Shown: piece after piece, positions 1-13,057 of the stretch
Position numbering within the stretch: position 1 is the stretch's first letter
How the letters are laid out: every line of letters begins with the position of its first letter
DNA from: Symsagittifera roscoffensis
Lineage: Eukaryota; Xenacoelomorpha; Acoela; Convolutidae
Length of the DNA stretch: 64,000 nt
Assembly: GCF_963678635.1 (NCBI RefSeq)
Contig: NC_087064.1
Location: forward strand, 19,268,509 to 19,332,508
Reading direction: 5' to 3'
Made by a program: the position numbers and the translations under genes
The notes under the pieces: model-generated
Told to the model about the DNA's origin: nothing
Database searches by the model: none
The model's input: the letters and a program-made list of their open reading frames with translations, nothing else

Positions 1-536
1 GTTCTACGATTTTATGATGCCTATATCGGTTTTATGATTTGCTATGGTTTGCCTGACTTGGTTCCGTTCAAAATAAAGTCTTGACAAAAACTTTTTTGTT
101 GAAATGACAATTTTTTGAACTACTTTCTTCAAGAAAAAGTATGATAACATAAATGAGTATTTTAATCTTTTTTTTGTGTCCAAAGAATATGGAGTATTTC
201 TTGTATCAGTTGTTTTCCGGAGCTTAACTTGAACACTTGAAGTACCTTGAAACATGCAAAAAAACTAGGACGCAAGAAAGTTTTAATTAGGCTGCAATCG
301 TGTAAAACAAAAACCAATAGACGCAGTATCGACCAGAATTGTTCGTTAATATGACTTTGTAACTTGTAACTAATGACCTGCTTCCCGATAAGATTGCAGT
401 CTCTTCGGAAGGTAAGAATAAGCGTTTTTCAAACACCTAAAAACTGTACTTGAGTGATTGAGGGACAATAATGCTGGCAGAGATATTTCACGTATCTGCT
501 CATCTGGTTTTTACGTCTGCATAGACTTTCCAGGGT

Positions 537-814
537 GAGGGCGGATCTAGGATTTTCTCAAGGGGGGCAGATTTTCAAAATCGCAGGCAAACTTTTGAAA
601 TCACATGTCAGAAAAGGCGTTTTTGGGCCGTTTTTGGAAAAAAGTGACCAAAAAGTTGCGTTTTTTTTGGCTGGCGCTTCTCTTCAAAATTAGTAATTAT
701 TGGCGCCTTTAGAAAGTTTTAGGCGTGGTCGGCCGAAAATGTAAATCAGAAAATAAAATCAAAGAGAAAAACTTTGGTTAGTGAGGGGGTCAAACCCTTC
801 TAAATTCGCCTCTG
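537..814. mobile_element. Second hAT-type MITE of the same family, 278 bp
   Basis: It starts gagggcggatctaggatttt and ends taaattcgcctctg. It shares the terminus, the run of Gs after ctcaa, and the ttggcgcc-like internal part with the element at 21660-22069. The flanking 8-mers TCCAGGGT (529-536) and TCTAGGGT (815-822) agree at 7 of 8 positions, a decayed target duplication. Confidence 0.7.
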
Positions 815-1281
815 TCTAGGGTACTATTTGATGCGATTTAATGCCCGTATAAAATCCTTGATGCTAAAGACTTTGTCAAGCTGTTTACAATTTTTTTAAA
901 TGAATTTTCCTATTTCATCTAAATAAAAACATTCACCTCATTCCAGAGCTGCAGGCTCAACCTTGAGTGAAATTGCCAAACATTCAAATTTTTTGACGTT
1001 TTGAAAAGTTCTGAGCAAAAACTTTTTCGGTCAAACAGCAGCCTTTTGACCAAAAAATAAACAATCGGTTAATTCTTGTAAGCTTTTAGTGTTTTTCGAG
1101 GTTCTTTTTCGCGTTCCATTATTTAAATTTTTTAAAAACTTACAATTATTGTATTGGAAGCCGTTTTAACCAAATATTCATACTTTAAAATATTAATAAC
1201 TAGTCAAGCATGATCCATGGCTAAAACTTACAATAAACTTCAAAGCTAAAACTATTCTTAATTTTAGTCGGAGAGTTAATA

Positions 1282-1534
1282 TTAAAAACTGGAGTCAATT
1301 GCTTCCTCTACTCTAACTTGTCGATAACCCAGTTTATCTCTAGGTCTATCGATACTAGGAAAGATAAGATATAACAGTAAGATTAGGATTGGTGTTAGAC
1401 TAAGGAGTTGTACGAACCTGTCCGGCCGAAATTGGATAGCGTAAATAACAGACGGTATTCTCTTATCCCAAATTTCTCTACGAGAAGGCCATTCCGGATC
1501 TGGTGCGACCAAAGAGGCTCGAGCAGACCTAATA
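1282..1534 (-). CDS. Candidate terminal exon of an unidentified minus-strand gene
   Basis: After an acceptor-like acttatttag, one base and 83 codons stay open to a TAA stop at 1282-1284. The protein begins IRSARASLVAPDPEWPSRRE, has a strongly hydrophobic segment (LSLTPILILLLYLIFP) that could span a membrane, and ends VEEAIDSSF. Composition and residue use look coding and unlike the AT-rich surroundings. I recognise no family. The strong strand asymmetry of the neighbouring 2.4-21.5 kb fits minus-strand transcription ending here. It could still be a chance ORF. Confidence 0.4.
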
Positions 1535-2872
1535 CTAAATAAGTTTTAGAAAAGTTAAGCAAAACAAAACAACTAGACAATAAATTAGCTAATCTCCACG
1601 TCTCAATGAGTTCAATTAAGCCGAGGAAATGTTGAAGACAAAAACCCGCCACAATAAAACAAAAAGCTAAGGCTGCATCGCAAAGCAAAAAAATAGAAGG
1701 ACTACAAAATTAGAAACTATTTGCGGTGTAAATGATCTTAATACTATAAAAACTACATAAAAAAGACCCGAAAATTTTGTTTTATCAGCCGTATTCTTTG
1801 ATTAATATGTGAGAAAAAACTAATTAAAAAAATACCAACCAGAGGTCGACGAAAACCTACTTCAAAACATTAAATCTGCAGTAAGTTTCTGAAAAAGTTT
1901 CCATTTCAATTTTATAATTAATCAAGAAACACAAAAATACGAAAACAAAGATTGTATTAAAAAAATTTGTTGTTGATTTGGTGAATTTTCATTGTTCATC
2001 TCGAGGATCATCATCTTTTCTTTTTTTTACATCTCTTAAAAAAATTTAAAAAAATTTGAAAACTAACTTAATCAAAATCATGATCATCCAGACCTTCCTT
2101 GGATCTTTTAAAATTCAAACTTAAATTCAAACCAATCCATATTTATTTCATTGTCTAACGACCTATAACGTTTGCAAAACTGTGAGCTATTTGCTTAGGA
2201 GCTAGAACAATTAACAGCTGGATTGTTTGTCAATCAATCAACCTAATACTCATTTCAAGATGCAGTTCAGCAAAGAAAAACAACAAAAAAAATACAAAAT
2301 TAATTCAATCCTGATTCCCTATAAGACCTTTTAATTGCAACGCTTCAACAAGAATAGGTTATATTATATCGAAAAAACAATAAAAGAGAACTCTTGTCAA
2401 TAAACAAACGCAAACTCTAAAAACTGGCTTTTCAGGGGAACGTAACGCAATTTCTGGTTAGTTCTCACAAATTATCCAAACAAAAACTCGAAAATTTGAA
2501 ATCAACCTATAAGGCATACTGAAAGTTGCACACTAACAGTAAACCCACTCCATAGAAAAACAGTTTATTACGACGAAAATTTCGAAGACGACACTATCCT
2601 GCCAATTGTCATACAGCCCATTAAGCCACCATGCGGACAAGTACAATTTTGTCGTAACCATGTAATAAACCTATTTTGAAAAGGTAACAGTCTATGCATA
2701 GAAAAATTCTCAGATTTTAAAAATAACGACAGATAATTGATCAGTATTTATCAAGTTAGGGCAACATAACCTCATAATATGGAAAATTCACAATCATAAT
2801 TCAACCATCAAACCAAAAAAATCAAGCACCATGTAAAGTACAAACAGTTGGCAAAGAATTAAATTTTTCAAA

Positions 2873-4338
2873 ATTGTTTAAACAGTTTATTAAGAGTATG
2901 CAAAATCAAAGCTCACAACGTGCAAGCTAGAAATTCACAAAAGGTATTTTTGCAATAATTTATAGTTATTTCACTGTCTTAAAAAGGGACGAAACATTTT
3001 TTGTGTTATCAACACAATTATCACGACATACAGCAAACAGAACTGATGTCAATTTATCTTGCAGATTCTTAGATACAATTTGCAACCGAATCACAGATAC
3101 GGAAAATTCATCGATAGTATAATTAGAAATCCAAAAGTCTTAGCATGGTATATAATCAACTACCTTCAACATAACATAGACTTCATAGCACATTCAAGCT
3201 AACAATTCCGTGAAACATGTGAGGAAAACACATTTTTGGCAGATGAAACATACTATGTTTGGGATCCTGAATAGTATCAAATGATGTTTTTTAGCTCAGC
3301 AATCCAACCAATTCAGCAAATAGAGTTTTCTGAAAACTATTCCATTACAAATAATTAAAACACCATACAACAACTTTATATTAAAAAATACAATATCGAA
3401 GTAAAACAGGTACCACTAGTTTAAATTCAACATTCTTGCATACACCAGCAAATTTGGGCAGTTTAACAACACAATACCTCCATCTATCTCACCAATAAAT
3501 CCTAGATTTACAACACCACATGCTAAAAATACACCGTTCCAACATTCCAAAATATAATCGACAGCTAAACTAACACCCTATCGAATCCTTCCAGCTATAA
3601 ACTACAGACCTAATGATAATAACATTTTTTCAATTGAACAAAACAAAAAAGACACCACACTGCAAACCATAAGTATGATTTTTCGCAATTTATAGAACTT
3701 TTAAAATCCAATAACAATCCAAGTTCAAACAAGACAATCGCAATCTCTTGATTATACTCATTTTTAAGAACATCCTAAATTACAAAATCACAACCAGTCA
3801 GTCTCAAAAACAAAAACAACACTCAATTACATCTATCTGAAAACTACCAATTTTTTCCAACAGAACAAATCGAAGTAATTCATGAGTGAAAAAAAATCAA
3901 CATAACTTCTCAGAAGATAAAGAGTTTTTTTCAAAAAATCAAAAACAACCTATATAGCTCATCAAATGAAATACCAATGGAATAGTGGCGATGATCAAAC
4001 AATTTTTATCAACCAGAAATGCTTGCACCACAATTTGATCAACCAAAGAATGAAAAAAAAACTAAAAATCCAATGAAAAAAATACATTTGCAAGCCCTGA
4101 TATAAAAACACAAAAACCCAATAGACACTCCAGTTCCCAAACTGAAACAATGAAAAACTAAATACCACTACCATGTTATTTACAAGGACAAGAAATTAGC
4201 AGACACCAACTAACAAAATTTACTAAAATGCCTTATACAGCAAAATCATTTCAACTGACGATAAATCCAAACCTCATGGGTGGATCATCATTGAGATCAA
4301 ATCGATACCTCATGATTTTCACAGGAACAGACATTGAA
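2873..4338. repeat. 1.47-kb tandem duplication, copy 1
   Basis: Starts attgtttaaacagtttatta and ends gaacagacattgaat. The same sequence follows again at 4350 with only scattered substitutions. No gene is visible in it; the strand is G-poor. Confidence 0.9.
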
Positions 4339-4349
4339 TACTTACAGAC

Positions 4350-5774
4350 ATTGTTTAAACAGTATATTAAGAATATGCAACATCAAAGCTCACAACGTGC
4401 GAGCTAGAAATTCACAAAAGGTGTTTTTGCAATAATTTATAGTTATTTCTCTGTCTTAAAAAGGGACGAAACATTTTTTGTGTTATCACTACAATTATCA
4501 CGACATACAGCAAACAGAACTGATGTCAATTTATTTTGCAGATTTTTAGATACAATTTGCAATCGAATCACAGATAAGGAAAATTCGTCGATAGTATAAT
4601 TAGAAATCCAAAAGTCTTAGCATGGTATATAATCAACTACCTTCAACATAACATAGACTTCATAGTACATTCAAGCTAACAATTCCGTGAAACATGGGAT
4701 TCTGAATAGTATCAAATGATGTTTTTTAGCTCAGCAATCCAACCAGTTCAGCAAATAGAGTTTTCTGAAAACTATTCCATTAACAATAATTAAAACACCA
4801 TACAACAACTTTATATTAAAAAATACAATATCGAAGTAAAACAGGTACCACTAGTTTAAATCCAACATTCTTGCATACACCAGCTAATTTGGGCAGTTTA
4901 ACAACACAATACCTCCACCTATCTCACCAATACATCCTAGATTTACAACACCACATTCTAAAAATACACCGTTCCAACGTTCCAAAATATAATCGACAGC
5001 TAAACTAACACCCTATCGAATCCTTCCAGCTATAAACTACAGACCTAATGATAATAACATTTTTTCAATAGAACAAAACAAAAAGGACACCACACTGCAA
5101 ACCATAAGTATGATTTTTCGCAATTTATAGAACTTCTAAAATCCAATAACAATCCAAGTTCAAACAAGACAATCGCATTCTCTTGATTATACTTATTTTT
5201 AAGAACAACCTAAATTACAAAATCACAACCAGTCAGTCTCAAAAACGAAAACAACACTCAATTACATCTATCTGAAAACTCCCAATTTTTTCCAACAGAA
5301 CAAATCGAAGTAATTCATGAGTGAAAAAAAATCACTATAACTTCTCAGAAGATAAAGAGTTTTTGCACAAAATCAAAAACAACCTATATAGCTCATCAAA
5401 TGAAATACCAATGGAATAGTGGCGATGATCAAACAATGTTTATCAACCAGAAATGCTTGCACCACAATTTGATCAACCAAAAAATGAAGAAAAAAACTAA
5501 AAATCCAATGAAAAAAATACATTTGCAAGCCCTGATATAAAAACACAAAAACTCAATAGACACTCCAGGTTCCCAAAGTGAAACAATGAAAAACTAAATA
5601 CCACTACCATGTTATTTACAAGGACAAGAAATTAGCAGACACCAACTAACAAAATTTACTAAAATGCCTTATACAGCAAAATCATTTCAACTGACGATAA
5701 ATCCAAACCTCATGGGTGGATCATCATTGAGATCAAATTGATACCTCATGATTTTCACAGGAACAGACATTGAA
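4350..5774. repeat. 1.47-kb tandem duplication, copy 2
   Basis: A close copy of 2873-4338. It lacks about 42 bp that copy 1 has after gtgaaacatg (near 3220-3262). The copies are joined by about 11 bases (acttacagac-like) and are in the same orientation. Confidence 0.9.
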
Positions 5775-8746
5775 TTTTCATTCAAATTTAGTTTCAAGAA
5801 TGTTACAGCAAAATTAGCTTTAAGTAAACACTCATCTTCTATAAACACTCATCTTCATCTGAATTGGATTTGTAAACGTACAGCACTCATATAAACCAAA
5901 CTCAGCAGAGCTGTTCAAAAATGTGTTTCAGTTTTACCATAGAAAAAAAACGCAGATTTGAAACGTTTTACGAATGAGTTTTCAAAAAGGTTCGATTCAA
6001 AAGAAACAAACAACATCAAAAAAGTCTGAACAATACCAAGTAAAGCAATCAAATCACTCGCTGTAAGATTATAATTTTTTGTACTAAAATCATAATCCTC
6101 AGATACACATGATAATAAAATTACAAAATTGAAAGAAAAATTATTGACTACTCTCACAACTCAGTTACAGAAAAGCAAGGAAAAAAAAACATTACACCCT
6201 TCTTCAAAAACCCAATATAAAGATTTGCGAAAGTTTTTAAACCAAATAGAGCAAGCAGAAGTTCTGATGATATTGGTTGAAGTAAAAACTCTAAAATTAG
6301 GATATGTTTCGGACAAATAAACAAACTAAAAGACTCAGAAAGGGAATTAGCGAAAAAAAATTACACAAACTATTAACATAGATAAGAAAAAGCCGCGCTA
6401 CATAGGAAACCTTTATTTAAAAATGGTGTTTTTTTGCAGTTGGTAGGAACAAGTATCGCAAAATGTAGACAAAAACAACAATGTAAATCAAATCAACCGC
6501 CAAAACCAAATGAATTTTTTTACACAAAACTCGAAAAACGATCAAGATTTATCAAATAGAAATTAACTGAGTATTAATTGTTCAGCAAAAGCATTACCAT
6601 CTAAATATAATTAAAATAGATCACAGTCGCCATAAAGAAACATGTTTCGAGGAAAACGGTCAGACAAACAAAATCATATCAGACCACACAAAACAGATAG
6701 AGCCCTTCTAATAGCAGCAAAAGCCAATATAGACAGAAGTATTCAGAACAGAAGTAAATTTTCAAACTACAGCAGAATTTCGTCGAAATAGAAATTACTG
6801 AAATGACCGTTTGGAAAACTGTCCGAATAAAAGCAATAGAAATTTTTCTGATGACTGTTTAAAAAACAACTCAGCTGTAATCATAACTTTAGAAAAGAAC
6901 TCACAAACCACGAGAAAATTTTGATAATTACTGACACAGAATTAATAGCTAATATAATAGATTATCCCGACGTTGTCTAAATTGCGGCATCGAAAATATT
7001 CACAGAATTTAAGTCGGCCATATCAAAATCATAGAAGCAGCACCAATAGATCAGCGACAACTAGATCAAGACAAACTCAACCTGTAGGAACTGTTGACCC
7101 CCCAGGAACCTAAACAAATGAAATCTCAGATCTTCAATTAAACAATATTTACTGAAAAATTTCAGAGAACAGCGACATCAAAATTACACAAATGATCAAC
7201 ATGATAAACGAAATAACACATGAACATGAAACGCCCGTTGTCTCTACTATTATAACCAAACCGATAGCAAAACTGATGATTTAGACAGAAGTCAAATAAT
7301 AAATATACCACACGCACCACACCAAACAACAAAGAGGAAAGTACAATCTATTTGTACCAAAACATAACTTGTACAACAACTCCATAAAAATTTAAAAATT
7401 TAGGCAATACCACTTTCTTAGATTAAAAAGAATCACAGAACTTCAAAACCACCAGACTTTGGAACAGATTTCTTCATTGATCCCAACATCATCAACATGC
7501 ATACACGGAATGAAAATCCAATTATGACATTTCAACGTGCATTCCGTACATTAGCAACAGCAAAAGGCACCACTTTATACAGTTATGGAAAATCGAACTT
7601 TTCTACAACCGATAGAAACAAGCGAAAAACAAAAGCTCATTGTAAAACATTTTAAAGAAATATTTTGTATCACAGATATAAAACACAATATAGTAGGTTT
7701 ATTTTTTATACTACATACGTAGCAACCATTGATATATTCAGAAGAAAATAGTAAATTCAAGATAAGTATACAGGAAAAAATCTTTCTTCTTTTCGTTTTT
7801 TCAAAGACTACAAAAAGGCTCCATTTTCCTCAAAATTCTATCACTTTAACAAAAAAAATTTTTTGAAACGATTGACTGGATACATATTTAACTTTCAAAT
7901 AATTCGAATCAATCAGATCAACAATGATCAAAATACAAAAAAGTTATATATGTCTGACCTTGAGTTCAGAAAAAAAAATTTTGCGTAACAATCTCAAAAA
8001 TAAAACCTGCAAAATTGATAAACACAGACAACGTTCAAACCCAAGTATACTAAAATTATTCTAAGGTGTGAAACAAACGCTACAGTACATCCAATTGAAG
8101 AAAAAGAGTAAAAAATAGAGTAAATAATGCTTAAAACTACTACCAATTCGTCAGGCTACTATAGTCAATGATGAACTATCTTATAAAAACTACAAATAAA
8201 GAACCAAAACAAAAAATTGACTGTTTTAGAAAAGTGTCTTATTTTAAACCTACAATTCAAATATCAAATTACACACGAGAACAACAAAAAAATTTAAATA
8301 TCTTCAATGTTCCATATTCACAAAGAAGTTCGTTTCAACCTTCACAAAATAGATACATGGAATGAAATTCATGCCAAAAAACCAGTTTTGACACTTCAAC
8401 GTACAACAAGTCAGACTCAAACTTACAATATAGCAAAAAAGTCAACATGTACGTATCTCCTACAAAAACAAAAGAAAATCAAAGTCTCCATAACCTTTCA
8501 AAGATATGTTTCATATCAAAGACATAAAACACATAACGGTAGGAAAAGTTTTTATCACAACATATTTACCAAAAACTATTAAGTAGTACATTGCTTATCA
8601 AAGATAAAAAGACCTGATAAAAACAAAACTTCGTTAACTTTTTATAAAGATGAAACAAACAAAATCCATTCTTTTCAAATTTGTGTCATACAGATTTATA
8701 GATAATCAGAAATGAAAAAAACTCAAACAATTTCTGGTTGAGAATA

Positions 8747-9437
8747 TAATTTCCCCATCGCTCAGTTTAGTCAACACAACAAAACTTAAAACACGCAAGG
8801 ACTTTATTTATCCAATCTTGAATTCAGAACAATTCTCAAAATTTTCCGCATAACAATCTCAACGACAAAACATGCCAAAATCATGAATCCAGGCAATATT
8901 GAACTCCACGTATATAACAGTTCACCAAATAAAATCACACTTTAGTTTGGTTTCTTAGGATATTGTGAAACAAAATTTACACTAGATTCATTGGAACAAA
9001 AAACGTATAGAGGAAATATTTTACGCAAGGAGTCACGGATGCAATTGTGGAATAGGTGCAGCACTTTTACAATCACATCAAGGAACAAACAAAAAGATCC
9101 TCATATACGCAAGTTCAAGATTAATTACTGAAGCAGAACTAAGACTCTCCACGCTAACGAAAAAAATACAATTTTCATGTACACGCTAACATAATTTGAA
9201 TTCTTAATTCTTGGATCAAAACATCCAACAGTCTTACTCACAGACAATAAACCAACAATAATTCTTTTCACAGAAAATTCAAAACATTTTTTATAGGTTT
9301 CAACTAATTCTAATGAAATTTTCTATTCCCCACCTGGTTTGGACAGCAGAAAAAAACTTTGCCCTACCAGATACTCTAAGTAGCAAGACATCACCAGAGT
9401 TGCTAACACTAAAAACTGTAGTTTATTTTCCACAAAA
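8747..9437. repeat. 691-bp tandem duplication, copy 1
   Basis: Begins ataatttccccatcgctcag and runs to cacaaa before the second copy. No coding potential is seen. Confidence 0.9.
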
Positions 9438-10128
9438 TAATTTCCCCATCGCTCAGTTTAGTCAACACAACAAAACTTAAAACACGCAAGGACTTTATTT
9501 ATCCAATCTTGAATTCAGAACAATTCTCAAAATTTTCCGCATAACAATCTCAACGACAAAACATGCCAAAATCATGAATCCAGGCAATATTGAACTCCAC
9601 GTATATAACAGTTCACCAAATAAAATCACACTTTAGTTTGGTTTCTTAGGATATTGTGAAACAAAATTTACACTAGATTCATTGGAACAAAAAACGTATA
9701 GAGGAAATATTTTACGCAAGGAGTCACGGATGCAATTGTGGAATAGGTGCAGCACTTTTACAATCACATCAAGGAACAAACAAAAAGATCCTCATATACG
9801 CAAGTTCAAGATTAATTACTGAAGCAGAACTAAGACTCTCCACGCTAACGAAAAAAATACAATTTTCATGTACACGCTAACATAATTTGAATTCTTAATT
9901 CTTGGATCAAAACATCCAACAGTCTTACTCACAGACAATAAACCAACAATAATTCTTTTCACAGAAAATTCAAAACATTTTTTATAGGTTTCAACTAATT
10001 CTAATGAAATTTTCTATTCCCCACCTGGTCTGGACAGCAGGAAAAAACTTTGCCCTACCAGATACTCTAAGTAGCAAGACATCACCAGAGTTGCTAACAC
10101 TAAAAACTGTAGTTTATTTTCCACAAAA
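9438..10128. repeat. 691-bp tandem duplication, copy 2
   Basis: Almost identical to copy 1. The only differences I noticed are near 10029-10041 (gtctggacagcagg against gtttggacagcaga). The duplication is therefore very recent, or the copies are kept alike by gene conversion or an assembly artefact. Confidence 0.9.
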
Positions 10129-12831
10129 TAATTTTTTTTTCTAAAAGATGAAAACAATGGTTCATCGCTATAGAATGCAAACAAGCAGTAAAACATGACT
10201 CACATCAAAATCAATTTAAAAAATTGAAAATTTCCCTCTTAAGTTAGAATGCCGAAAGAAAAATTATGAAGTAGACCTAAGAGGAAAAAATACATTTAAC
10301 TCCAACCCATAGTTTTCATGGACAAAAAATAACACAAAAAAACACAAGAGAGTCAAAAGAAGCACAGAATTTCAAAACCACCAGTCCACAAAAGAAATTC
10401 GTAAGTCATACAGGAGCAAAATCCAACATCATCAACATGCATACGCGGAATGAAATTCAGGCAGAAAATCCAGCTATGATACTTCAACGTACAACAAGTA
10501 AGACCAAAACTTACAATACAACGAAAAAGTCAAATTCTACGTACCTCCGACAAAAACAATTGATAATCAAAATATCCTAGCAAAACCTTTCAAAAATTGT
10601 TTCATATAAAAGACAAAACACATTTTGGTAGGGGAACCTTTCATTTTTACGTATTTACCAAATTTTATAATATTAAGTAGTAATGTGCATATCAAAGATG
10701 AGCAGACAAACAAAAATAAAAATATCATTAACATTTTTTCAAAGGTTAAACAAACAACCGTCCTTCTCTTCAAATTTGTATCATAACTAATTATATAGAA
10801 CCCAAAAATAAAAAAATTTTAAACAGTTATCTTGTTAAGCATATAAATTTCCCTATAAAATACGAAAAAAATTCGTTTATATTAAAAAATACTCGCATAA
10901 AAACACAAAAAATTGTAGTTGAAACTCCACAAAACAATTTTTTTTCTATAAGATGAAAAAAAGAATATTACATCGCCACAGAAAGCAAACATGCAGTAAA
11001 AGTTGACCATATTTTATTTAATTTATTAATTTGAATATTTTCCACTTTAGTCAGATTGCCAAAACAAAAGTTATGAAGTATACCTAACAGGAAAAAATAC
11101 ATTTAAACCCATCCCATATTCTCCAAGGATAAAAAATACCACAAAAAAGAAATTTCACAAATAAATTTTTTTGAAGAAAAAAGATTTTTCCTTTATTAGG
11201 AAAACATGATTTAATCATTACAATAAACTTTGCAGGACAGTTAAGTTTAAATAAAGAAACAGAATAGATGAAAATTTTCATTTAAACGATCCCATAGACA
11301 ATATTCATTAAAAACATGCAGAAATAAAAAATACTTTTTTAACCATGTAAAGTTCAAATTACCAATCGATTTGTTTTAAAAACAAAAAAATTTAGATCCA
11401 GTTAACCGCCAAATAAAATTTTGGCACAAATAAAAACCGAATTCTGCTCAAGCATATATCACTGTTTCAAGAAAAGCAACTCTTTTCCGATATTTTTAAA
11501 AGCTTATATAAAACACTTATAAGTGAAAACACATACGTTTTTAAAATTAATTCATTCTGATAAAAAAGCAGTCGTCTTACCATTATCGATTTTCATCAAA
11601 CACAAAAGGACACATTGATTCAGAGAAAACCTTGACAATTTGATTCAATTTTTTAATTCACAAAAGCACCCAATTTAATCACTAAATTATGTAACAACTG
11701 TCAATTTTATACAAGTTTTTACAATTTCATACAAGTTTCTACTTCACAAAAGCAATAGTTTGTATTAAAGTATAATATAACAACTGTCTCACGTGTCAAT
11801 TCAACAAACCGTCCCCACATCACAAACAACCACCATTACATATGAAATAGACTTAACAGGAAAAATTTATTTTTACAATACATAGCACTCAATCCTGTGC
11901 CACCTTGTAATGTTTATTATGCATGCACAACACTTTAGGAACACTGGATATCAAATTTTGGACTTCCTGCCCTTTATACAATATAAAACATAAACCACAT
12001 TTTTCTTAATGCCAATAGACAAGGGGACTAAAATTTTGAAAGAAGAGATTTTCCACAAGCCATCTAAAGAAAAATGAATGGAGGAAAATTAAAGCTGTCT
12101 CAAAAGATTTGATGTCCCCAACATACAAAAAACCAAAAAACGTCATTATGATTCTAAATACTCAAAACAACTACTTTTTTTGAAATTTGCATTCATACAC
12201 CTTTCACGTTTTAATTCGCAAATCTCATTTCTCAAGTCTATTTCTGTCTATTAATTTTTCAACCAAAATTGGATCATTCTCATGGTTCTTTTCTTCCGCA
12301 ATCTTTCATCTGCCAACAGTTTTCAATAAAAAGCTACGTTCTTAGTTTGAACTAGAATTATAACCACAAGTCAAGGACCTCCGGCTCAAAAAAGCACCAC
12401 CTTTATTGTTGATAACTTAAACACATCTCATCCTTAATTTTTCAACACTTCGCGACAAATGCTTACAAAAATCAACAGAGTTAGAGAAGTTAATACTCCC
12501 ATTTTCCCCAAAGAACAATACCCAAAGTCACTTGAAATGAAAAATTATCAAAATCACTTCGCCTAAAGCGAAAGTATCTCTCGAAAACCTTTGTTTATTT
12601 AATAAACAAAAACAGGAAGTAGCAACTTAATATCGAATTTGTCCTTCACCAATATCTATCAATTTCCAACTCCCTCCGCAAAATCATTAAAAAAACCCGA
12701 TCTTTGGGCACAAAGAACTTGAAATATTCAGAATCGTCTCAGATTAGTAAAATCACTTTCGAATGCTCATTTTCAAACAAGTCGCAACAACTCTGAACAA
12801 GTTTCTTTAAGTTTTCAAAATCGATTATCAG

Positions 12832-13057
12832 ACAGTTACAGAATTTGTCATTTTCTTTTTTACAGACACACGTGACTTTATCATAAAACTTTTTCTATTT
12901 TTTGGTATCCAATTTTCAATTTTCTCTGTTTTTTTTAACTTTCTCTTTTTTAAATAATTGACCACCTCCTAACCAGATATAATTAACTTATATCTTAAAT
13001 AACTCTCACTCCAAGCTTAAAGAAATTTTTTTAACAAAAAAACATCTAATAAAATTT
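12832..13057. repeat. 226-bp direct repeat A, left of unit B
   Basis: Begins acagttacagaatttgtcat and ends ctaataaaattt. The same sequence follows unit B at 15091-15319. It is non-coding. Confidence 0.85.

Larger units (their letters stand above)
7440..11130. repeat. Older diverged internal repeats
   Basis: Related blocks recur in the same orientation: catcatcaacatgcata at 7488 and 10430; ttcaacgtacaacaagt at 8396 and 10485; gtttcata-(t/a)aaagaca at 8508 and 10599. A longer block with ctaaaagatgaaaa and gcaaacaagcagtaaaa at 10140 is matched by ctataagatgaaaa and gcaaacatgcagtaaaa at 10940, then gaggaaaaaatacattta-like sequence at 10280 and 11090. They suggest repeated segmental duplication with about 0.8-2 kb spacing before the perfect 691-bp duplication. 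Confidence 0.6.
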
